Shown here: one piece after another, positions 1 through 10,087 of the stretch
Layout: each line of letters opens with the position of its first letter
Position numbering within the stretch: position 1 is the first letter of the stretch
Origin: Streptomyces tauricus
GTDB lineage: Bacteria > Actinomycetota > Actinomycetes > Streptomycetales > Streptomycetaceae
DNA: 64,000 nucleotides
NCBI RefSeq assembly: GCF_014650955.1
Contig: NZ_BMVY01000043.1
Span: 1-64,000 of the forward strand
Direction: 5' to 3'
Translations under genes and position numbers: made by a program
Notes under the pieces: model-generated
What the model was told of the DNA's origin: nothing
The model's database searches: none
What the model saw: the letters and a program-made list of their open reading frames with translations, nothing else

Positions 1-14
1 GCGGCTACACCGTC

Positions 15-521
15 GTGTCCAACGACCACGAGTACGTCGTGGACGCCCGGGACCGGCGTCTGCCGCTGGCCCACTGGCCGCTGTGCGGCCTGTTCATGGT
101 GCTCGCCGCGGTGCGCATGGCCGCGACCGGCAACTGGGACGACGCGACGGGGTGGGCCGGCGTGCTGTTCTGGCCCGCCTTCGCCGCGTTCCTCAACGTG
201 GTCGCGCTCATGCTGCCGAAGATGCGGCTGACACTGCGGATCGACCACTGGGGGATCGCCGTGTCCCGGGGCCGGCGGTCGGCGACGTACGCCTGGGAGG
301 ACGTTCTCGCCGTGCGTGTCCGGCAGGTGTATGTGCGGGGGCGCAATCAGCGGGTGTTCGGGCCGCATGTACGGCTGCGGCCGGGGGCCCCGGAGCCGCC
401 GCGGATGTTCCGCGGGCGGGACGGGTGGTGGCTGGTGATGGCGCTGCACTTCCGGGAGAGCGTGCCGGCGGACCTGGCGGATGCGCTCAGCCGCTTCTCC
501 GGGGGGCGATGGCGGGGTTGA
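15..521 (+). CDS. Small membrane protein with PH-like domain (possibly 5'-partial)
   Basis: The 168-residue product has an N-terminal hydrophilic stretch, two hydrophobic segments (about residues 22-38 and 47-68) and a basic C-terminal part with the look of a bacterial PH-like domain (alternating strands ending in LALHF-type residues). The frame stays open upstream of the GTG at 15 to the window edge and no Shine-Dalgarno is visible in the 14 bases available, so the true start may lie outside the window. It converges with glpD. I do not recognise a specific function; the topology suggests a small uncharacterised membrane protein. Confidence 0.6.
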   Translation: MSNDHEYVVDARDRRLPLAHWPLCGLFMVLAAVRMAATGNWDDATGWAGVLFWPAFAAFLNVVALMLPKMRLTLRIDHWGIAVSRGRRSATYAWEDVLAVRVRQVYVRGRNQRVFGPHVRLRPGAPEPPRMFRGRDGWWLVMALHFRESVPADLADALSRFSGGRWRG

Positions 522-543
522 GCGTGCCCCTGAAGACGAAAGA

Positions 544-589
544 CCGCGCAGTTCCCCGCGCCCCTGAAGGGGCGCGGGGAACTGCGCGG
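544..589. terminator. Perfect 21-bp stem palindrome between convergent genes
   Basis: Two head-to-head copies of the dispersed repeat (core GTTCCCCGCGCCCC) form a perfect 21-bp stem with a TGAA loop. The element lies 23 bp after the PH-like gene and about 100 bp past the glpD stop, where a bidirectional terminator is expected. A run of ten G residues follows at about 637-646. Confidence 0.75.
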
Positions 590-691
590 CCGACACCGAC
601 GCGCCCGCACCCTCTCACCGGCGGTCGCCTGGTGGTGGGGGGGGGGCGGCTACCCCCCGTGGCAGCCGCCGCCCCGAGCCCGGCAAGAGGC

Positions 692-2317
692 CTACTTGTT
701 GTCCAGCAAGTTCTGCACCTTGCCGCGTATCTCGTCGTTCGCGAGCCCGCGGATCGTCAGCGTCGTACGGCGACGCAGCACGTCGTCCGCCGTCTCCGCC
801 CACTCGTTGTCGCGCGCGTACACGACCTGCGCCCAGATCTCGGGCGCGTCCTCGTGCACACGCCCCGCCAGCTCCGGGTTGTCCTCGGCGAGCCGGGCGA
901 TGTCGAACGCCAGCGAACCGTAGTGCGTCGCCAGGTGCTTGGCGGTGTCGGCGCCCATCCGCGGACCGGCCGAGGGGGAGTCGACCAGGAGCCGGTGCGC
1001 GACCGCGCGCGGATTGGCGACACCGGGCAGCGGCAGCTTCTTCGGCAGCGCGGAGATCGGCTCGAAGTCCTCGCCGAGCGGCCGCCCCGGCAGCGTCTCC
1101 AACTGCTTCATGACGGTCCGGCCGATGTGCCGGAAGGTGGTCCACTTGCCGCCCGCGACGGACAGCATGCCGCCCCGGCCCTCGGTGACGACGGTCTCCC
1201 GCTTGGCCTTCGACGTGTCGCCGGGCCCGCCGGGCAGGACGCGCAGCCCCGCGAAGGAGTACGTGATCAGGTCGCGGGTCAGCTGCTTGTCGCGGATCGA
1301 GAACGCGGCCTCGTCCAGGATCTGGGCGATGTCCTTCTCGGTGACCGAGACGTCCGCCGGGTCGCCCTCGTACTCCTCGTCGGTCGTGCCGAGCAGCAGC
1401 ATGTCCTCCCACGGGAGGGCGAACGTGATGCGGTACTTGTCGATCGGCGTGGCCAGCGCGGCCTTCCAGGGGGAGGTGCGCTTGAGGACAAGGTGCGCGC
1501 CCTTGGAGAGGCGGATGGACGGCGCCGCGTTCTCGTCCTCCATCTTGCGCAGGTGGTCCACCCACGGCCCGGTCGCGTTCAGCACGAGGCGCGCCGACAC
1601 ACCGAACTCGTCGCCGGAGAGCGTGTCCTTCAGCTCGGCGCCGGTCACCCGGCCCCGGGTGAAGCGCAGACCGGTGACCGCCGCGTGGTTGAGCACGGTG
1701 GCGCCCGACTCGACGGCCGCGCGGACCGTCATCAGCGCCATCCGCGAGTCGTTCATCTGGTCGTCGCCGTACACGGCCACGGCCTTCAGGTTGTCCGTAC
1801 GCAGCTCGGGAACGTCCTGCGCGGCCTTCGACGGCGAGAGCAGATGCCCCACGCCGTCACCGAAGGCCGACAGCGCCGAGTACGCGAAGACACCCGCGCC
1901 CAGCTTCGCCGCGCCGTGCGGCCCGCCCTTGTACACGGGGAGGTAGAACGTGAGCGGGTTCGCCAGGTGGGGGGCCACCTGACGGGAGACCGCACGGCGC
2001 TCGAAGTGGTTCTCCGCCACCAGCTTCACCGCGCCGGTCTGCAGGTAGCGCAGACCGCCGTGGAGCAGCTTGGAGGAGGCGGAGGAGGTCGCGCCGGCGA
2101 AGTCGCCGGCGTCGACCAGGGCCACCCGCAGACCCGACTGCGCGGCATGCCAGGCGGTGGAGATGCCCAGGATTCCGCCACCGATCACCAGGAGGTCGTA
2201 TGTCGACTTGGACAGCTGCTCCCGGGTCTCGGCGCGGCCCACTGCCTTCGCATGGAACGCGGCGGAGCCGTTGGCCGGGTGCGTCCCAAGAGCCGGGACA
2301 CTCTGCAGGGTGGTCAT
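692..2317 (-). CDS. glpD: Glycerol-3-phosphate dehydrogenase, FAD-dependent
   Basis: A 541-residue flavoprotein that oxidises sn-glycerol-3-phosphate to dihydroxyacetone phosphate and passes electrons to quinone at the membrane. The FAD-binding GGGILG motif is at residues 46-51, followed by the SSASSKLLHGGLRYL signature typical of GlpD, and the C-terminal cap domain is complete. The N-terminus is about 40 residues longer than in E. coli GlpD, as in other Streptomyces homologues. It is the last gene of the glpF-glpK-glpD unit and starts only 6 bp after the glpK stop, so it is probably co-translated. It corresponds to the distal dehydrogenase gene of the S. coelicolor gyl operon. Confidence 0.96.
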   Translation of the reverse strand: MTTLQSVPALGTHPANGSAAFHAKAVGRAETREQLSKSTYDLLVIGGGILGISTAWHAAQSGLRVALVDAGDFAGATSSASSKLLHGGLRYLQTGAVKLVAENHFERRAVSRQVAPHLANPLTFYLPVYKGGPHGAAKLGAGVFAYSALSAFGDGVGHLLSPSKAAQDVPELRTDNLKAVAVYGDDQMNDSRMALMTVRAAVESGATVLNHAAVTGLRFTRGRVTGAELKDTLSGDEFGVSARLVLNATGPWVDHLRKMEDENAAPSIRLSKGAHLVLKRTSPWKAALATPIDKYRITFALPWEDMLLLGTTDEEYEGDPADVSVTEKDIAQILDEAAFSIRDKQLTRDLITYSFAGLRVLPGGPGDTSKAKRETVVTEGRGGMLSVAGGKWTTFRHIGRTVMKQLETLPGRPLGEDFEPISALPKKLPLPGVANPRAVAHRLLVDSPSAGPRMGADTAKHLATHYGSLAFDIARLAEDNPELAGRVHEDAPEIWAQVVYARDNEWAETADDVLRRRTTLTIRGLANDEIRGKVQNLLDNK

Positions 2318-2323
2318 TGCGAA

Positions 2324-3871
<1,548 letters not shown>

Positions 3872-3941
3872 GGTGTGCTCCTGAAGGTCCGTGGGTTCCG
3901 TGGGTAAGAGGCTGGCTTACGGCGTATTGCTTCCGGCTCCG

Positions 3942-3975
3942 GCCGACGTCCGTCCCGTACCGGACGGACGTCGGC
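3942..3975 (-). terminator. Intra-operon hairpin between glpF and glpK
   Basis: A perfect 14-bp stem (GCCGACGTCCGTCC and its complement) with a 6-nt loop lies between the glpF stop and the glpK start on the transcribed strand. There is no T-run. It could be a partial terminator or an mRNA-stability element that sets the glpF:glpK ratio. Confidence 0.5.
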
Positions 3976-3994
3976 GCCGAGCGGACGTACGGCT

Positions 3995-4783
3995 CTAAGC
4001 AAATGCGACGTTGTAGATGCCGGCGGCGATCGCTCCGCCGATCAGCGGACCCACGACCGGGATCCAGGCGTAGCTCCAGTCCGACCCGCCCTTGTTGGGC
4101 AGCGGCAGCAGGGCGTGCACGATGCGCGGGCCGAGGTCACGGGCCGGGTTGATCGCGTACCCCGTCGGGCCACCGAGCGAGAGGCCGATGCTGACGACCA
4201 CCAGGGCGGTGATCAGCGCGCCCAGCGTGCCGAGACCCTTGCCGCTGTCGTTGAGCCCCTGGGTGAGGACGGCGAGCACCAGCACGGTCGTGCCGATGAC
4301 CTCCGTCGCGACGTTCTGCCAGGCGACCCGGACCTCCGGGCCGGTGGAGAAGACGCCGAGCACCGGGCCCGCCTTGGCCTCCCGCGCCTCCACGGACTTG
4401 ACGTCCTGCGCACCGGGGCCGCCCACGATCTCGCGGTCGGTGAGGTGCGCGAGGAACTGTCCGTAGTACGCGATCCACACGAGCGCCGCGCCGATCATGG
4501 CGCCGAGGAGCTGGCCCGACCAATAGGTCAGGACGTTGCTCCAGTCGTCGTCCTTGATCGCGATGCCGAGGGTGACGGCCGGGTTCAGATGGGCACCGGA
4601 AAGAGGCGCCGAGGTGTACACGGCGGTCAGTACCGCGAAGCCCCACCCGAAGGTGATGGCGAGCCAGCCGGCGTTGCGTGCCTTGGAGGCCTTCAGCGTG
4701 ACGGCGGCGCACACGCCACCGCCCAGCAGGATGAGTATGGCGGTACCTATGGTCTCGCCGATGAAGATGTCGGAGCTGGACAC
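3995..4783 (-). CDS. glpF: Glycerol uptake facilitator (aquaglyceroporin, MIP family)
   Basis: A 262-residue six-helix channel for glycerol entry. Both NPA boxes are present: GAHLNPAVTLG at residues 63-73 and GYAINPARDLGP near the C-terminus. The Asp after NPAR in the second box is diagnostic of glycerol facilitators rather than water-only aquaporins. The GTG start at 4783 (MSSSDIFIGE) has an AAGGAG Shine-Dalgarno 7 bp upstream; the frame stays open far upstream but without coding character. First gene of the gyl catabolic operon, preceded by a GylR-like operator. Position and neighbours match the S. coelicolor gyl locus. Confidence 0.95.
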   Translation of the reverse strand: MSSSDIFIGETIGTAILILLGGGVCAAVTLKASKARNAGWLAITFGWGFAVLTAVYTSAPLSGAHLNPAVTLGIAIKDDDWSNVLTYWSGQLLGAMIGAALVWIAYYGQFLAHLTDREIVGGPGAQDVKSVEAREAKAGPVLGVFSTGPEVRVAWQNVATEVIGTTVLVLAVLTQGLNDSGKGLGTLGALITALVVVSIGLSLGGPTGYAINPARDLGPRIVHALLPLPNKGGSDWSYAWIPVVGPLIGGAIAAGIYNVAFA

Positions 4784-4908
4784 CCGCGACTCCTTTGTCC
4801 TTCGTCCAGGGGAAGGCGAACCCCGGGTCCCTCCGGTGGTTCGCGACCTCAGGTGAGGTCGTTGCCGGCCCTTGGCCTTGTCACACTCTAACGCGTATTG
4901 CCGGTAGG

Positions 4909-4926
4909 TGTTCGACAATGCCGACC
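4909..4926 (-). promoter_or_regulatory. Candidate GylR operator upstream of glpF
   Basis: GTTCGACAATGCCGACC (4910-4926) is an imperfect palindrome (6 of 8 arm positions) that nearly matches the site in front of gylR. A TAGAGT -10-like hexamer for the operon lies just downstream on the minus strand (4885-4890), so bound regulator would cover the promoter. The rest of the 416-bp gap between glpF and gylR holds the gylR terminator; I see no gene in it. Confidence 0.6.
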
Positions 4927-5074
4927 GATGGACGGGAGTCTTGCTCTGCCAATACCACCTCGTCAAGGCCTCTGTTATCGAAAGCACGATCGTTATTGAT
5001 TGCTGTGACCTATCGATCATGAGAACGGCCGCACACCGCGTGCGAGCAGGAACGTTCCGTGGCCGGGAGGGCAC

Positions 5075-5113
5075 GAAGAAGGCCGGTACGTCGATGACGT
5101 ACCGGCCTTCTTC
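5075..5113 (-). terminator. Terminator after gylR
   Basis: Perfect 18-bp stem with a GAT loop, 87 bp after the gylR stop and about 290 bp before the glpF start. It separates the regulator transcript from the catabolic operon. Read-through would give a gylR-glpFKD transcript. Confidence 0.8.
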
Positions 5114-5199
5114 CCACGATCGGGGGCCCGGACTCGGCCCGGCCCCGGTCAGGGTCCGCTCAGGGCCCGGCGCGGACCAGGCGCGGACCCGGCGCGGCC

Positions 5200-5967
5200 T
5201 CAGAACCGACCGGCGCCCAGGTCCCTGGAGACCGAGCGCGCGCAGTCGCGGACGGCGGCGATCAGCTCGGGACGCAGCTCGCCGTCCTTGTCGCAGACCC
5301 GCTCCACCGCCCCCGTGACCCCCACCGCGCCGACGGGCATCCGCCGCTGGTTGTGAATGGGCGCGGCCACCGAGGCCACGCCCGTCCAGGTCTCCTCGAC
5401 ATCGGCCGCGTACCCGCGCGCGCGGGTGAGGTCGAGGACGTGCTCGAACGCCTCGGGCGCGCTGACCGTGCGCGCCGTGAACTCCTCGCGCTCGGCCTCC
5501 AGCACCTCGCTGTGCGCCACCGGGTCGTACGCCGACAGGACCTTGCCCAGCGCCGTGGAGTGCAGCGGCTGCATGGCCCCGACCTCCAGCACCTGCCGGC
5601 TGTCGTCGGGCCTGAACACGTGGTGCACGATCAGCACGCCCTGCTGGTGCAGCACCCCCAGATAGACGCTCTCGCCGCTGGAGCGGGCCAGGTCGTCGGT
5701 CCACACCAGGGCGCGCGCCCGCAGTTCGTGCACATCGAGATAGGTCGTCCCCAGGCGCAGCAGCTCGGCGCCCAGCTGGTAGCGCCCGGAGGGCCCGTCC
5801 TGCTCGACGAACCCCTCCTGCTGCAGTGTGCGCAGGATCCCGTGGGCCGTGCCCTTCGCCAGACCCAGCGACGAGGCGATGTCCGACAGGCCGAGCCGTC
5901 GCTCCCCGCCCGCGAGCAGCCGCAGCATCGCGGCCGCCCGTTCGAGCGACTGGATGTTCCGTGCCAT
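5200..5967 (-). CDS. gylR: IclR-family glycerol operon regulator GylR
   Basis: A 255-residue IclR-type regulator: an N-terminal winged helix-turn-helix (about residues 1-65, with SLERAAAMLRLLAG and LGLAKGTAHGILRTL) and a C-terminal effector-binding domain with a typical IclR core. In S. coelicolor the orthologous GylR represses the glycerol operon and itself, relieved by glycerol-3-phosphate. I chose the ATG at 5967 (MARNIQSLERAA), which has a GGAGG 11 bp upstream; a longer in-frame ATG at 6039 lies inside the operator and has no ribosome site. The location directly upstream of glpFKD and two matching palindromes support the assignment. Confidence 0.93.
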   Translation of the reverse strand: MARNIQSLERAAAMLRLLAGGERRLGLSDIASSLGLAKGTAHGILRTLQQEGFVEQDGPSGRYQLGAELLRLGTTYLDVHELRARALVWTDDLARSSGESVYLGVLHQQGVLIVHHVFRPDDSRQVLEVGAMQPLHSTALGKVLSAYDPVAHSEVLEAEREEFTARTVSAPEAFEHVLDLTRARGYAADVEETWTGVASVAAPIHNQRRMPVGAVGVTGAVERVCDKDGELRPELIAAVRDCARSVSRDLGAGRF

Positions 5968-6020
5968 CGCCGTCGTGCCCTCCGTCCCCTTGGACCGTCG
6001 GTCGCCGCTTCGCTGCCACC

Positions 6021-6039
6021 GTTCGGCAATGTCGAACAT
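6021..6039 (-). promoter_or_regulatory. Candidate GylR autoregulatory operator
   Basis: GTTCGGCAATGTCGAAC (6021-6037) is a palindrome with 7 of 8 arm positions paired, and closely matches the site at 4910-4926 before glpF. It lies 54-72 bp upstream of the gylR start. Confidence 0.6.
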
Positions 6040-6238
6040 TACCGCTCACCGTCGACCTCCCGCTAATGGGTGGTCGTGATGAGTTGCGAACGCATCCCAC
6101 CCGGCGCCGGGTACGGATCGCACGTCCGTCCCGTGGACGCTCCCGCCCGTCCGGTGCCGCCGCGGGCTACCCTGACGGCGTGCGCCTTCCACAAGAAGCG
6201 CAAAGCCGACAGCCGTCGCACTCCAGGGAGCATCTTCC

Positions 6239-9200
6239 ATGGCCTCGTTGCCGAACCCGTCCCTTCCGTCCGAGTCGGCCTACAGCCGGACTCGAACCGA
6301 CGCCCTCCGCGAGGCGCTCGCCACCCGGGTGGTGGTGGCCGACGGCGCGATGGGCACCATGCTCCAGGCACAGGACCCGACCCTCGACGACTTCCAGAAC
6401 CTCGAGGGCTGCAACGAGATCCTGAACCTCACCCGCCCCGACATCGTGCGCTCCGTCCACGAGGAATATTTCTCCGTGGGCGTCGACTGCGTCGAGACCA
6501 ACACCTTCGGCGCCAACCACGCGGCCCTCGCCGAGTACGACATCGCCGAACGCGTCTACGAACTCTCCGAGGCCGGCGCCCGCATCGCCCGCGAGGTCGC
6601 CGACGAGTTCACCGCCTCCACCGGACAGCAGCGCTGGGTGCTGGGCTCCATGGGCCCCGGCACCAAGCTGCCGACCCTCGGCCACGCCCCGTACACGCTC
6701 CTGCGGGACGCCTATCAGCGCAACGCCGAAGGCATGATCGCCGGCGGCGCCGACGCGCTGCTCGTGGAGACCACCCAGGACCTGCTGCAGACCAAGGCGT
6801 CCGTGCTGGGCGCCCGCCGGGCCCTTGACACCCTCGGCGTGGACCTGCCGCTGATCGTCTCCGTGACCGTCGAGACGACCGGCACCATGCTCCTCGGCTC
6901 GGAGATCGGCGCCGCGCTCACCGCGCTCGAACCGCTCGGCATCGACATGATCGGCCTGAACTGCGCCACCGGGCCCGCCGAGATGAGCGAGCACCTGCGC
7001 TATCTGGCCCGCCACTCCCGCATCCCGCTGTCCTGCATGCCGAACGCCGGCCTCCCGGTCCTGGGCAAGAACGGCGCCCACTACCCGCTGACCGCGCCCG
7101 AACTCGCCGACGCGCAGGAAACCTTCGTCACCGAGTACGGCCTCTCCCTGATCGGCGGCTGCTGCGGCACGACCCCCGAACACCTGCGACAGGTCGTCGA
7201 GCGCGTACGGGACCTGACACCCGCCCCGCGCAACCCGCGCCCCGAGCCCGGCGCCGCCTCGCTCTACCAGACCGTGCCGTTCCGTCAGGACACCTCGTAC
7301 ATGGCGATCGGGGAGCGCACCAACGCCAACGGCTCGAAGAAGTTCCGCGAGGCCATGCTGGAGGCCCGCTGGGACGACTGTGTGGAGATCGCCCGCGACC
7401 AGATCCGCGAGGGCGCGCACATGCTCGACCTCTGTGTCGACTACGTGGGCCGCGACGGCGTCGCCGACATGGAGGAACTGGCCGGCCGCTTCGCCACCGC
7501 CTCCACCCTGCCGATCGTCCTCGACTCCACCGAGGTAGACGTCATCCGCGCGGGACTGGAGAAGCTCGGCGGACGCGCGGTCATCAACTCCGTCAACTAC
7601 GAGGACGGCGACGGCCCCGACTCCCGTTTCGCGAAGGTCACCAAGCTCGCCCAGGAACACGGCGCCGCACTCATCGCCCTCACCATCGACGAGGAGGGCC
7701 AGGCGCGCACCCCCGAGCACAAGGTCGCGATCGCCGAGCGGCTCATCGCCGACCTCACCGGCAACTGGGGCATCCACGAGTCGGACATCCTCATCGACAC
7801 CCTGACCTTCACCATCTGCACCGGCCAGGAGGAGTCCCGGGGCGACGGCGTCGCCACCATCGAGGCGATCCGGCAGCTCAAGCAGCGCCACCCCGACGTC
7901 CAGACCACCCTCGGTCTGTCGAACATCTCCTTCGGCCTCAACCCGGCCGCGCGCGTCCTGCTCAACTCGGTCTTCCTCGACGAGTGCGTCAAGGCCGGCC
8001 TCGACTCGGCGATCGTGCACGCCTCGAAGATCCTGCCGATCGCCCGCTTCACCGAGGAGGAGGTCACCACCGCCCTCGACCTCATCTACGACCGCCGCCG
8101 CGAGGGCTACGACCCGCTGCAGAAGCTGATGGCCCTCTTCGAGGGCGCCACCAGCAAGTCCCGCAAGGCGGGCCGCGCGGAGGAACTCGCCGCACTGCCC
8201 CTGAACGAGCGGCTCAAGCGGCGCATCATCGACGGCGAGAAGAACGGCCTCGAACAGGACCTGGACGACGCCCTGACGGAGCGCCCGGCCCTCGACATCG
8301 TCAACGAGACACTCCTCGACGGCATGAAGGTCGTCGGTGAACTGTTCGGTTCCGGCCAGATGCAACTGCCGTTCGTGCTCCAGTCCGCCGAGGTCATGAA
8401 GACCGCGGTGGCCCACCTGGAGCCGCACATGGAGAAGACCGACGACGAGGGCAAGGGCACCATCGTGCTGGCCACCGTGCGCGGCGACGTCCACGACATC
8501 GGCAAGAACCTCGTCGACATCATCCTCTCCAACAACGGCTACACCGTCGTCAACCTCGGCATCAAGCAGCCCGTCTCCGCGATCCTCGACGCCGCCCAGG
8601 AACACCGCGCCGACGTCATCGGCATGTCGGGCCTCCTGGTCAAGTCCACGGTGATCATGAAGGAGAACCTGGAGGAGCTCAACCAGCGCAAGATGGCCGC
8701 CGACTACCCGGTCATCCTCGGCGGCGCCGCCCTCACCCGGGCGTACGTCGAACAGGACCTCCACGAGATCTACGAGGGCGAGGTCCGCTACGCCCGCGAC
8801 GCGTTCGAGGGCCTGCGCCTGATGGACGCCCTCATCGCCGTCAAGCGGGGCGTGCCCGGCGCGAGCCTGCCGGAGCTGAAGCAGCGCCGGGTGCGGGCCA
8901 CCGCCCAGACGGTCGTCGAGGAACGCCCGGAGGAGGGCGCGGCCCGCTCCGACGTGGCCGTCGACAACCCCGTCCCCGAGCCGCCCTTCTGGGGTACCCG
9001 CGTCATCAAGGGCATCCAGCTCAAGGAGTACGCGACCTGGCTCGACGAGGGCGCCCTGTTCAAGGGCCAGTGGGGCCTCAAGCAGGCCCGCACGGGCGAC
9101 GGGCCCACGTACGAGGAGCTGGTGGAGACCGAGGGCAGGCCGCGCCTGCGAGGCCTCCTGGACCAACTCCAGACGGGCAACCTCCTCGAAGCGGCGGTCG

Positions 9201-9766
9201 TATACGGCTACTTCCCCTGCGTCTCCAAGGACGACGACCTGATCCTCCTGGACGACCAGGGCAACGAACGCACCCGTTTCACCTTCCCGCGCCAGCGCCG
9301 CGGCCGCCGGCTGTGCCTGGCCGACTTCTTCCGCCCCGAGGAGTCCGGCGAGACGGACGTCGTCGGCCTCCAGGTCGTCACCGTCGGCTCCCGGATCGGC
9401 GAGGAGACGGCGAAGCTCTTCGAGGCGAACTCCTACCGCGACTACCTCGAACTGCACGGCCTGTCCGTCCAGCTGGCCGAGGCCCTCGCCGAGTACTGGC
9501 ACGCGCGCGTGCGCTCCGAACTCGGCTTCGCGGGCGACGACCCGGCCGAGATGGAGGACATGTTCGCGCTCAAGTACCGCGGCGCCCGCTTCTCCCTCGG
9601 CTACGGCGCCTGCCCCGACCTGGAGGACCGCGCGAAGATCACCCGCCTCCTGGAGCCGGAGCGCATCGGCGTCCACCTCTCGGAGGAGTTCCAACTCCAC
9701 CCGGAACAGTCCACGGACGCGATCATCATCCACCACCCAGAAGCCAAGTACTTCAACGCCCGCTGA
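6239..9766 (+). CDS. metH: Cobalamin-dependent methionine synthase
   Basis: A 1175-residue enzyme that transfers the methyl group from 5-methyltetrahydrofolate through cobalamin to homocysteine. Domains in order: homocysteine-binding barrel (about 25-330, with zinc-ligand motifs GLNCATGP and GGCCGTTP), pterin-binding barrel (about 345-620), cobalamin-binding cap and Rossmann domains (about 640-880, with the B12-ligating DVHDIGKN motif), and the C-terminal reactivation domain. Slightly shorter than E. coli MetH (1227). The ATG at 6239 has GGGAG 7-8 bp upstream. It is divergent from gylR, as in S. coelicolor. The upstream 270 bp show no cobalamin riboswitch core. Confidence 0.97.
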   Translation: MASLPNPSLPSESAYSRTRTDALREALATRVVVADGAMGTMLQAQDPTLDDFQNLEGCNEILNLTRPDIVRSVHEEYFSVGVDCVETNTFGANHAALAEYDIAERVYELSEAGARIAREVADEFTASTGQQRWVLGSMGPGTKLPTLGHAPYTLLRDAYQRNAEGMIAGGADALLVETTQDLLQTKASVLGARRALDTLGVDLPLIVSVTVETTGTMLLGSEIGAALTALEPLGIDMIGLNCATGPAEMSEHLRYLARHSRIPLSCMPNAGLPVLGKNGAHYPLTAPELADAQETFVTEYGLSLIGGCCGTTPEHLRQVVERVRDLTPAPRNPRPEPGAASLYQTVPFRQDTSYMAIGERTNANGSKKFREAMLEARWDDCVEIARDQIREGAHMLDLCVDYVGRDGVADMEELAGRFATASTLPIVLDSTEVDVIRAGLEKLGGRAVINSVNYEDGDGPDSRFAKVTKLAQEHGAALIALTIDEEGQARTPEHKVAIAERLIADLTGNWGIHESDILIDTLTFTICTGQEESRGDGVATIEAIRQLKQRHPDVQTTLGLSNISFGLNPAARVLLNSVFLDECVKAGLDSAIVHASKILPIARFTEEEVTTALDLIYDRRREGYDPLQKLMALFEGATSKSRKAGRAEELAALPLNERLKRRIIDGEKNGLEQDLDDALTERPALDIVNETLLDGMKVVGELFGSGQMQLPFVLQSAEVMKTAVAHLEPHMEKTDDEGKGTIVLATVRGDVHDIGKNLVDIILSNNGYTVVNLGIKQPVSAILDAAQEHRADVIGMSGLLVKSTVIMKENLEELNQRKMAADYPVILGGAALTRAYVEQDLHEIYEGEVRYARDAFEGLRLMDALIAVKRGVPGASLPELKQRRVRATAQTVVEERPEEGAARSDVAVDNPVPEPPFWGTRVIKGIQLKEYATWLDEGALFKGQWGLKQARTGDGPTYEELVETEGRPRLRGLLDQLQTGNLLEAAVVYGYFPCVSKDDDLILLDDQGNERTRFTFPRQRRGRRLCLADFFRPEESGETDVVGLQVVTVGSRIGEETAKLFEANSYRDYLELHGLSVQLAEALAEYWHARVRSELGFAGDDPAEMEDMFALKYRGARFSLGYGACPDLEDRAKITRLLEPERIGVHLSEEFQLHPEQSTDAIIIHHPEAKYFNAR

Positions 9767-9771
9767 CCACA

Positions 9772-9930
9772 GGGGGCGCGGGGAACGGCGCAGTCTCTCT
9801 CGCCTTGAGGGGCGCGGGGAACGGCGCAGTCTTTCGCCTCGAGGGGCGCGGGGAACGGCGCAGTCTTTCGCCTCGAGGGGCGCGGGGAACGGCGCAGTCT
9901 TTCGCCCTTGGGGGCGCGGGGAACGGCGCA
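9772..9930. repeat. Tandem array of dispersed GC-rich repeat, 5 copies
   Basis: Five direct copies of GGGGCGCGGGGAACGGCGC, starting at 9773, 9809, 9843, 9877 and 9911 (periods 36, 34, 34, 34). They are joined by near-identical spacers rich in TCTTTCGCC. The array fills the space after metH. The same core recurs in at least seven intergenic regions of this window. Confidence 0.9.
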
Positions 9931-10031
9931 ACCAACCACGACGCACCGCCACCCGCCCAGGCACCCCAGCCCCCGCCAGGGACCCGAGAAGCGCCGGCGC
10001 GAGCACAGACGTACACTGGTCGGTCCAGCGC

Positions 10032-10060
10032 AGGCCGGTTCCCCAGGAGGGAACCGGCCT
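10032..10060 (+). terminator. Hairpin in leader of the HAD gene
   Basis: Perfect 11-bp stem (AGGCCGGTTCC) with a 7-nt loop, followed by a T/C-rich tract, 28 bp before the next start codon. It is either the real terminator of metH or an attenuator for the HAD gene. Confidence 0.55.
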
Positions 10061-10087
10061 TCTCGTCCCTTAAACGGAGGTGCGCCT

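Noticed and set aside
6040..6238. Cobalamin riboswitch upstream of metH
   Set aside because: The region is under 200 bp and shows no B12-box sequence or long multi-stem leader.
9772..9930. CRISPR array suggested by regular repeats
   Set aside because: Spacers are almost identical to each other and 15-17 bp long, and there are no cas genes; it is a tandem repeat.
6167..10006. A 1279-codon minus-strand frame antisense to metH
   Set aside because: Shadow of metH; its residues are repetitive Gly/Val/Leu/Asp as expected from complementary third-position GC.
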